From Gliomastix tumulicola (Eukaryota; Ascomycota; Sordariomycetes; Hypocreales; Bionectriaceae), in the NCBI GenBank assembly GCA_001599755.1, contig BCHX01000006.1, positions 607,336-671,335 of the forward strand: a DNA stretch of 64,000 bases, in the 5' to 3' direction. Made by a program: the position numbers and the translations under genes. The notes beneath the pieces are model-generated. The model saw nothing but the letters and a program-made list of their open reading frames with translations. It had not been told where the DNA came from and did no database searches. This document shows, piece by piece, positions 56,863 through 64,000 of the stretch (positions are counted from its first letter, which is position 1; each line of letters starts with the position of its first letter).

Positions 56863-58248
56863 ATGAACGGGAACTCTGGAACCCGACTATACTCTACTAC
56901 AACCGTGGGACTTGAACAGCCATTGGAGCGATGGAGGGGGTTGATGTCATTTCCCGAGCTGCGCCGTTTGTTGCTGAAATGCTTCTTGTCCTTGAGCGCA
57001 TCTTTTCTTTGTACACGTCTTTCGTTAACCAGTCTAGAAGAAATGAATATTGTTGCACTGTACTTTGCTACAAGCGAGCTCATTGCTCTGGTGACTATTG
57101 CTCTCATGTTTTATTTCGTGAACTTCGAAATACATCTAGAAAACACCTGTATAGCCTCGAAGAAGTAATACTTCCCTCATAAGGCCTATAAAAAGAAGAA
57201 GAAAAAGAACAAGAAAAGACATTCAAAGATCTTAAAAACAAGAGGAGTACTGGACCATCTTGACTTTTTCCACTCACTTTGGTGTTAGTTAACTCCATAC
57301 TGTTGACTTAGATATATTTAATTACATGAAAGAGATTATCCTGCAGTAGCTCCTGTGTCTCATGGTAGCGAGGCTCATGGTAAGCGTAGGTCTGTCTGCC
57401 TTTCCTAACGTCTCGCGAATATGTGATTTTTAGCTAAATATCATGACAGAGAACCGTTATCACCGTATGATTTCGTGACCATGAGTGTACTGTGCCGTGC
57501 TCCCCGTGCTGTTATCTCCATCTACTGAGTTATCAAAAACTGGTGGCAAACTCTTTCAGCTCGTCTATGGCGTCAGAGGTGTATTGTCACACCTATGTCT
57601 AGACTTCGGCGTATACCCAAACGGCAATACACTGTAAATGCTCACATAGACTCGGAGCATACGTTCCACGCTTCGCTATCTGCCAGACCCAGCGACGCCA
57701 CACGGCACACAATTCATCCATCCGTGGCACGGCAAGACTGTAGGACGAGTGTATAGGGTGGTCAGCAGTGCAGGCGCCGCTGCGGAGCCGGACGGCAAGG
57801 ATTTAGTGCGCTGATCGGATCCGATAGTCGAGTTGCCACCCAACCGCCGAGAAATGCTCCTATACCTTGTACTTGCATATCGTGCCACCCTCCAGCAGTC
57901 TGCTCCCGTACTGCCTGATTCGGCTTCGGGATGTGGTGTAGTGGCGATATTGACTGTCGCTCGGTTTGGTCTGGGATGGAAGCATACACGTGTGGCCAAG
58001 AGTGTACCTCGTAGCTGTTCTTCGCCACATTGTGTTTGACAAAGAGACGTTATCTTTGCTTCCCTTGGATGTGCCCAGCCCCTCAGGCCCTGATATACCG
58101 GTGCTGGCCTCTGATTTCTGTTTGTCTGCTGTCTAGCGCACCTCCTGACACCATTACCTCCCATTTCCTTCTTCCTAGAGCACACTGCTGATTTTACTTC
58201 CACGTCCATCACCTCAGAGAACAATAGCAAGTCTACTTCCCTTTGGCA
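56863..58248. other. Intergenic region between precursor and first UstYa gene
   Basis: About 1.4 kb. Plus-strand frames at 56863-57168 lie in the precursor's 3' UTR region. A 274-codon minus-strand frame (57676-58500) overlaps the UstYa exon antisense and has no family features. A run of AAGAAGAAGAAAAAG lies near 57190. Confidence 0.45.
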
Positions 58249-59324
58249 ATGCCTGCACCCTTCAACGAGAAGTCCCCAGAAGGGCAGTACGAGGATGAAG
58301 TCGGTCTTCTGAAAGCGCAAGACAGCGGAGAGTATTACAGACCCCCAAGACTGGAGCTGAAGAGCCGCAGCTCGATCCGACTCTGGCTCCTCCATGGCGG
58401 AGTCATCGCTCTGTACACTGTATTCTTCTTCATCGCTGTATGGACGATCAGTGACAAGGGTGCCTGCCGCCGCGCAGATAGCATCACTTGTAAGCCTCAA
58501 GCACGGTCAATCTTTGCTGTCCTGTGTATATGTTCAACTAACGTGAAGATAGCGTCTGCCACATCGGCCATTGAGTACGGCACTCGGGTTTTTGACCCAA
58601 TCGATGATCTCGATTTCTACTTCGGCAAACCAACGCCCGAGCTGGACGGGAAATGGGATGCTCTTCTGAAGAGTACGAAATCTCCCATGCCGCAAGTGGG
58701 ATGTTGAGTTTTAGACAAGTCTAACCTACTTTACTCTAGATCAATGGCTGCAGCTGCCTGCAAGCGATATTGAAAAGCTCGGTCGAGTTGAGGAAGGAAT
58801 TCAACTCCCCGACGGTGGCTACTTTGGACAGCTATCAGTGTACCATGACCTGCACTGCCTGGTATGTTGAAACTACAAATGAGCCGCCATGAAGAACTCT
58901 ATGTACTGACCAGATATCAGCGCCGCGTGCATCGAGCATTCCATCGAGATTATTATTTCCCGGATATGACTGACGATGAGCGACACCTGGACAAACGCCA
59001 TGCCGGTAGGTTCATATTTCTTAGAGAAATAGACGCTATCTAACGATATACACAGCACACTGCCTTGACAGTCTTCGACAGAGCATCATGTGCGCTGGCG
59101 ACGTTTCACTCGTCACCATGAAATGGTCGCCCTACCTACGGGAGCCGATTGCCAACTGGACAGCTCCGCACGAGTGCGTGAACTGGGACAACATCGAGAA
59201 CTGGGCAGAGGAACATGTTTTCGATGTTATGAAACCCGGAATTCTGGTTCATCCCACTCTAGGCCCCTCGTACCCTGATGGAAAGCACGGACTGGGCGTA
59301 GGGAGGATCCCCCCTGGCGCTTGA
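58249..59324 (+). CDS. UstYa-family (DUF3328) RiPP-modifying oxidase
   Basis: Five exons, 58249-58489, 58553-58672, 58740-58861, 58921-59005 and 59056-59324, join in phase to 278 residues. The start is the ATG at 58249; the preceding TTG is not a fungal start. It has a cytosolic N-terminus, one membrane span at about residues 46-67 (LLHGGVIALYTVFFFIAVW), and a lumenal domain with the two family motifs: HDLHC (156-160) and HAAHC (188-192), the second split by intron 4. Other family marks are EYGTRVFDPIDDLDFYFG, WLQLP, GYFGQLSVY and the late HECVNWDNIENWAEEH. UstYa proteins catalyse oxidative cyclisation of the Tyr-containing core of dikaritins; the HxxHC motifs are required and probably bind metal. 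The likely substrate is the repeat peptide encoded 1.4 kb upstream. Confidence 0.9.
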
Positions 59325-60179
59325 GAGCCGGAAGCCACGATCAGTCTTAGTATAGATGTCTTGCCAGTGTAGAACCTACTCGTGTTTAATGAAGCAGCTT
59401 TCGGATGAAATTGAGAGAATGAAGTAACAGCAAAGCTTATGTCTGCTTTTCGTTTCTCCTCTGCAATAAGCAAGACTTCACATGTGACGATCGAGTCTAC
59501 TTCCGTATGATAAGGCAGCAAAGAGATCCAGCATGTCGTCCAAGATTCCCAAAGAATGGCGTTCGGATGGTCTCTCGTCACAGCGGCATTACACCTCAAT
59601 CGTCGCTTGCGAGCCTTCGGATGATTCCAGAACCGTCACTCCAAGCGAATGACAATCTATGGCATCATGATGCACCCTTCCTCCGTTTTCCTTGGCGCGG
59701 GGGCGGGTCATGGGTAGCATCAAGCAAGCCACGCATACGGCCCATCCGTCCCATTGCCACCTTCGTCCCGGAGCTTGGCGCTGCAAGCCCTTATCTATTC
59801 GCCTAATAGCTGCTTTGTATGCTTACATACCGCGTATTTCCATTTGTTGCAGTGTGGCTGACGGCGACGACATGCAGTGCGACATTGTAATCATCACGCG
59901 CTGAGCGCCACGTTTTGCCGCCATAGCAGCGAGCAAGGGAAGGGCCGAATCCAAAGAGGCGAATGCCGAAGGGATGACCAATGCGGAAAGCCAAAGATTA
60001 TGCCTACTCTCCTATATCGGCGGACCGGTGTTTTCCTTTGCCTTGGTACACAGCCTAAGGCGCCATGCTCCCTGGGTTTGATATCGACTTTGTCGAGGAA
60101 CCTACATCCTGTCATCTAGGCAGCTTTTGACGTCTCTTTCTCATTTCAACAATCTTGCTTTGCCTAGAGTCTTCCAAGA
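59325..60179. other. Intergenic region between the two UstYa-type genes
   Basis: About 855 bp between tandem genes. Short frames on both strands look random. It should hold the promoter of the second UstYa-type gene, but no clear TATA box was found. Confidence 0.35.
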
Positions 60180-60890
60180 ATGCACTTCTTTCGACAAATG
60201 TCGCTGCCGGACGTCAAGTACCAGAGGGTTCACACCTCAGAAGAAGACCCTCCTGCGTACGTCAAAGGGGAAGCCCTCGCCGCCGAGCTGTCGAACAATC
60301 CCTTCACAAGACGCTCAAGTTGGGGCACAGCCATCCTTTGCGCGGTCACAACGGCACTTGCTGTGTCTCTCACCGTTGTCTCCACGCTCTACATTCAAGA
60401 CATACGACACGACAGGTCTACCCCTCTACCACTCCTTACCTGCGGCACCACCGTTCACGAAGCGAGGCAGGCCGGATGCTCGTTCGACCGCCTGACCAAG
60501 GCCTGGCTCCCAGCCGAGTGCTCCCGCAAATATGAGAAGGAATTCCTCGAATATCCCGTCTCCCGGCTCAACATGACCGCCGGGTGGAAATACTATGAGG
60601 ACACCCCGGATCGACCTGAAGTTACGGACGAAGAGATGGCCCTGTACGCGGAGACGTGGCCCATGGGTGACATGTCCTGGGTGTCTACAACTAGAATGCA
60701 CCTCACGCACTGTGCTTTTGTCCTTATGCGACGCGCCGACGCGGACGAGACGGGAGTGAGACTGGACAAGACGTCTGCGTTTGCTTCGCATGCAAAGCAT
60801 TGCCTGTCGATGCTTCTCAATTCAGCCATGAAGGCACCGGATATTGATGTCGTACAGTCGGAGGGGCAGGTTGGTTTCGGGGCGTGCTAG
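60180..60890 (+). CDS. Divergent UstYa-like protein with two HxxHC motifs
   Basis: An intronless 236-residue protein; the second ATG at 60198 is an alternative start. It has a cytosolic N-terminus of about 45 residues, a single membrane span at about residues 48-72 (AILCAVTTALAVSLTVV), then a lumenal domain opening CGTTVHEARQAGCSFD and KAWLPAECS. HLTHC (174-178) and HAKHC (204-208) match the spacing idea of UstYa motifs, but the second is close to the C-terminus and the sequence between is short and unlike classical DUF3328. Asn131 is in an N-glycosylation sequon. Proteins of this type are widespread in ascomycetes and often lie beside UstYa genes. It could be a second oxidase or a partner subunit for the precursor encoded upstream; the role is inferred. 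Confidence 0.78.
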   Translation: MHFFRQMSLPDVKYQRVHTSEEDPPAYVKGEALAAELSNNPFTRRSSWGTAILCAVTTALAVSLTVVSTLYIQDIRHDRSTPLPLLTCGTTVHEARQAGCSFDRLTKAWLPAECSRKYEKEFLEYPVSRLNMTAGWKYYEDTPDRPEVTDEEMALYAETWPMGDMSWVSTTRMHLTHCAFVLMRRADADETGVRLDKTSAFASHAKHCLSMLLNSAMKAPDIDVVQSEGQVGFGAC

Positions 60891-61240
60891 ATGGCATGGC
60901 ATGGATTGAAATTGCATCGAGTGCTGAGGTTTTCAAAGATGGATGAACTGGAGCGGGCTTGCATGTATCAGATGTACTCTCAAACGGTAGTCTTCTTGCA
61001 GGATGAGCACATATACTACCCTAAGATATTTTCCTGCCACCCACCTGAGCGAACCACCACCACTGTAAGGCAGCGTGGCTATGCCAACGGAAATACCTTC
61101 CATCCACCATCCAGTCGTGGCGCTTATCAATTGGTCGGACCCAACGCTCCGCCACACTGAAAGGCATCTCACATAAGGCAGATTTGAATCACCGGCGGGG
61201 GCGACTGACTGACTGTATCTGCACTTCCTTTCATCGCTGA
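60891..61240. other. Intergenic region
   Basis: About 350 bp between the second UstYa-like gene and the HET gene. No feature recognised. Confidence 0.3.
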
Positions 61241-63891
61241 ATGACTTCTATTGCCTCAACGTCCATCGCAACAATGTCCTATCGCCCGCTCCTAGGCCAA
61301 ACCATCACAATGGAAATTCGGAGCGGCGTTTACAAGGTGCATCTGCCTCATGATCATATCCGACTGGTGTCGATACGACGCGGGACATGGGACAGCGAGA
61401 TCAACTGCGAACTGTTCCATCTCGACATAAACGCCCCCGAGATCCCTCGCTACCGCGCACTCTCCTACGTCTGGGGTCTCCCGACCCGGGACTCGCCGCA
61501 TATCCTCGTTGAGGGCCATCGACATCAAGTGACATTCAATCTGGAATATGCTCTCAGATGCCTCCGGGATGAATCCGAGCCGGTGATGCTCTGGGTCGAC
61601 GCCATAGTAAGCACGGCTTCATGCGTGTGCATCCGTGCACGAGACCTTGACTGAAACAGCAATAGTGCATCAACCAAGACGATATCAGGGAGCGGTCACA
61701 GCAGGTCGCGATGATGCGCCAGATCTATCAGCAGGCCGATGATGTCCTGATCTTCCTGGGCCACGACTTGAGCCTAGAGCAGCGCGGCTCGGCTCATGGG
61801 CGAAGACGACAGAAAGTCGCCTTCCAAGGAAATGGACTGGACAGCGAGTTGGTCAACAAGGCGCTAGCTCAGATCAGCAGACCTGGGAAGCAGCCGACAA
61901 TACGAGCGGTTCACGTCTTCAGTCTGGTGCATCTCCTGTCACGAGGCGGAAACGACGATTGGCTCCTGAATGAGCTGTCCAAGATCCCAGAGTACCAACT
62001 GAAGCGTCTTTTCGAAGGCCTCCGGCGCATGCTGACGCTCAAGTGGTGGATGCGCATCTGGGTCGTCCAAGAAGCAATTGTGGCTCAGAAGATCACAGTC
62101 ATGTATGGCAATGTGTCCGCGCCTTGGTCCATGGTGTGCGGAGCAGCAACCTCGTCTGTGCGATCTCATCGACACATTCTGGCGGAGAGTAATGTGGTTT
62201 CACCCGACGACACCAAGGTCCTGGGGCTTTTCTCCCGCGTCCTCAATCTCAACCAGTTTCGTGCGACTTGGAGGGCAAGCGGGGGCGAGAGCCTGCTATC
62301 GCTATTACGACACTTCGGCAGCCGGGAGGCATCTGATCACCGTGACCGGATCTATGCTCTCCTAGGTTTATGCGATTCCAAGGAACTCGTTCAGCCCAAC
62401 TACCGACTCAACGACAGAGAGACCTATACAAGCACCACGCTCAGAATCATCGCCGCGCAAAGGTCACTTTCCGCTCTTGGCGGCGACTTGGGGCGGAAGA
62501 ACCAGCCAAACTTGCCCTCCTGGGTCCCTGACTGGAGCTGGGCCTTGGATGAGCACGACCTTATACGGTCGCACTGGTTCGACAAGTATTCCGCTTGTGG
62601 TCAAGCCTCAGACTTCGACATTGAGAGCAGCACACACGACCTTATACGGTCGCACTGGTTCGACAAGTATTCCGCTTGTGGTCAAGCCTCAGACTTCGAC
62701 ATTGAGAGCAGCACAGAGGACGGCAGCTACGACAATCTTGGACATCATGATTACGTCTATGACAATCTGTGCCGGTGTCTTGATCACCTCCGAGCAGCGG
62801 AAACCCCAGGCGAGCTCTTGCCGGAGTGGATTCGGTTTGGATTCAAACGGCTGTTGCGGAATCACTCAGCCTATGACAGAGTCTGTGGAGAGCTCATGGA
62901 ATTCTGCCATCCTGAAGGACGGTGGCGACCTTGGGGAAGCATGCCGATCACGTTCAGACAATATGAAGTCAATGGGGGAGGTGACGATAGTTACTTGGCG
63001 ATGAGGGGCCGGTTCGTGGGAAAGGCCACGGTTGTGACCGAACCGCTATTTGCGAGCAGTGATTCAAGTCTCATCGAACAGACTGCTGCACAATGGTTTG
63101 CTGAATGGACTAGGGTTTCACTCAAGATGGCGCAACCAGGAGGGCATAGAGGCATGCTCTTAGCCTTTGCCACAACCCTAGTCTCAGGATTGAAGATGGT
63201 AGATGAAGTCTTCTCCAATCTGAAGCATGATGACGAGGAAGACCTTCTATTCTGGTTGACCAGAGCAATCCTCAAGCGACCACGCTTGTACCCCACGGAA
63301 AGGTCGCCATCTACGTCGGTTACAGACTGTTTCACGGACGCCATGAAGGCCTCCATATCAAAGCGGAGAATGTTCTTTCTGTTCGAGCCTGAAACGACTG
63401 ACCGCCCTTTGGGTATTGGCCTTGGCCCAGTGTCAATGGCGGCCGGAGACGACATCTTCGTTCTCCCAGGCGGGAAGATGCCGTTTGTCCTTCGGTTGGT
63501 CGAATCACCCAACTGGCGAGGTCAAGACTTCAACTTGATCGGCGACTGCTACTGCCACGGTGCTATGGATGGAGAGTATGGTCTACCCGCCGTTCCGCGC
63601 GGCCTTCCGTTCGGCCTCATCGAAGCAGCATGTTGGGAGATGATGAGGCTATGGGATGGCAAGGGCCTGTGGTTTTGTCCCGCATGGCTTTTTGAGGCAA
63701 CCGGAACGTTCAGGCATACTTGGTCAGAATCCAAGACGATAAATGGTGCGATGGCGGGATTTGGGTCGAGACGGAAGCCTCCAGATGAGCAGGATGTAGT
63801 GAGTTGGGACATGATGATACAGTTCGCAGAAGACGTTCAAAGCTGGCCTGGCAAGGACACTAAAGAACTTTCTAGTCTGTTTCTGGTATAA
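61241..63891 (+). CDS. HET-domain protein with internal duplication
   Basis: Two exons, 61241-61606 and 61666-63891, give 863 residues; an in-frame ATG at 61274 is an alternative start. HET motifs: RALSYVWG, LWVDAI and, across the intron, CINQDDIRERSQQVAMMRQIYQQADDVLIFLG. The intron thus interrupts the CINQ motif. The downstream WMRIWVVQEAIVA and RDRIYALLGLC blocks are those of the fungal HET family. The C-terminal region shares a DIFVLPGGKMPFVLRL ... GDCYCHGAMDGE pattern with the HET protein at 4.3-6.4 kb. An exact 81-bp tandem duplication adds 27 residues near the middle without shifting the frame. Expected role: non-self recognition leading to cell death. Confidence 0.88.
62554..62715 (+). 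repeat. Exact 81-bp tandem duplication inside HET gene
   Basis: Bases 62554-62634 and 62635-62715 are identical. Each copy encodes 27 residues beginning HDLIRSHWFDKYSACGQ. Zero divergence means a very recent event, gene conversion, or an assembly artefact. Confidence 0.93.
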
Positions 63892-64000
63892 TAGAGTGAA
63901 TGAATGGAATGCAGAAGAGGTCTGCTGAAGAATCTGACACGGATCCTCTACTTTAAACCTGACTGCTGTGCTGAATAAAGAGGCGACTTCTGATGTGGCT
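63892..64000. other. 3' flank of the HET gene at window end
   Basis: About 109 bp of AT-leaning sequence with AATAAAG near 63975, a possible polyadenylation signal. The window ends here. Confidence 0.4.

Noticed and set aside
56863..57168. 101-codon plus-strand frame directly after the precursor stop
   Set aside because: Lies in the precursor's 3' flank, has no motif, and its hydrophobic stretch is AT-driven.
57676..58500. 274-codon minus-strand frame between the RiPP precursor and the first UstYa gene
   Set aside because: It overlaps the UstYa first exon antisense, has no family motifs and a random composition; the sense-strand gene is well supported by five phase-consistent exons.

Overview
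The window is nuclear DNA of a filamentous ascomycete (Pezizomycotina, probably a Sordariomycete; the class is inference). Genes carry short introns of about 45-90 nt with GT-AG ends and branch-point-like CTNAC/CTGAC sequences. The gene set is typically fungal: HET-domain proteins, Zn2Cys6 regulators, a GMC oxidoreductase, a GH5 cellulase with a fungal CBM1, and an ankyrin-SPRY giant protein. There are no operons, and no rRNA or tRNA gene was recognised.

Layout. 1-7.3 kb: CmcJ/AsaB-like oxygenase-family gene, M20 amidohydrolase, two small coiled-coil genes, HET protein, SnoaL-like protein. 7.9-13.7 kb: Zn2Cys6 regulator, Ure2p-like glutathione transferase, DUF6594 membrane protein, divergent unknown gene. 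14.5-20.2 kb: one very large multi-exon gene of unknown function, followed by a broken HET gene. 22-26.8 kb: MFS transporter and GMC oxidoreductase. 26.8-33.1 kb: gene-poor, with one GNAT gene lying between two diverged copies of a dispersed repeat and beside an AT-rich island. 33.1-41.2 kb: Zn2Cys6-like regulator, secreted type-B esterase, kinase-fold protein, secreted PAF-acetylhydrolase-like lipase. 41.8-48.9 kb: eight-exon multi-membrane ankyrin-SPRY protein of about 2,214 residues. 49.1-52.9 kb: a frameshifted esterase and the GH5/CBM1 endoglucanase. 55.9-60.9 kb: the RiPP locus. 61.2-63.9 kb: a third HET gene, with an exact 81-bp internal duplication.

The most interesting system is at 55,983-60,890, where three genes lie on the same strand. 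The first encodes a secreted 272-residue precursor with eleven tandem units, each beginning with a Kex2-type dibasic site (KR or RR) followed by Gln-Tyr; ten of the eleven carry QYTLAVA. The next two encode single-pass membrane proteins that each carry two HxxHC motifs, the hallmark of the UstYa (DUF3328) family that cyclises fungal dikaritin RiPPs (the ustiloxin, phomopsin and asperipin class). In the expected route the precursor enters the secretory pathway, Kex2 cuts before each QY, and the UstYa-type oxidases install a Tyr crosslink in the released repeat. No tyrosinase, methyltransferase, transporter or regulator gene lies beside them, so this looks like a minimal cluster with a core I do not recognise. 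The product and its activity are unknown.

Exon coordinates were deduced by hand from reading frame, splice consensus and protein continuity. Most are phase-consistent; uncertain ones are marked.
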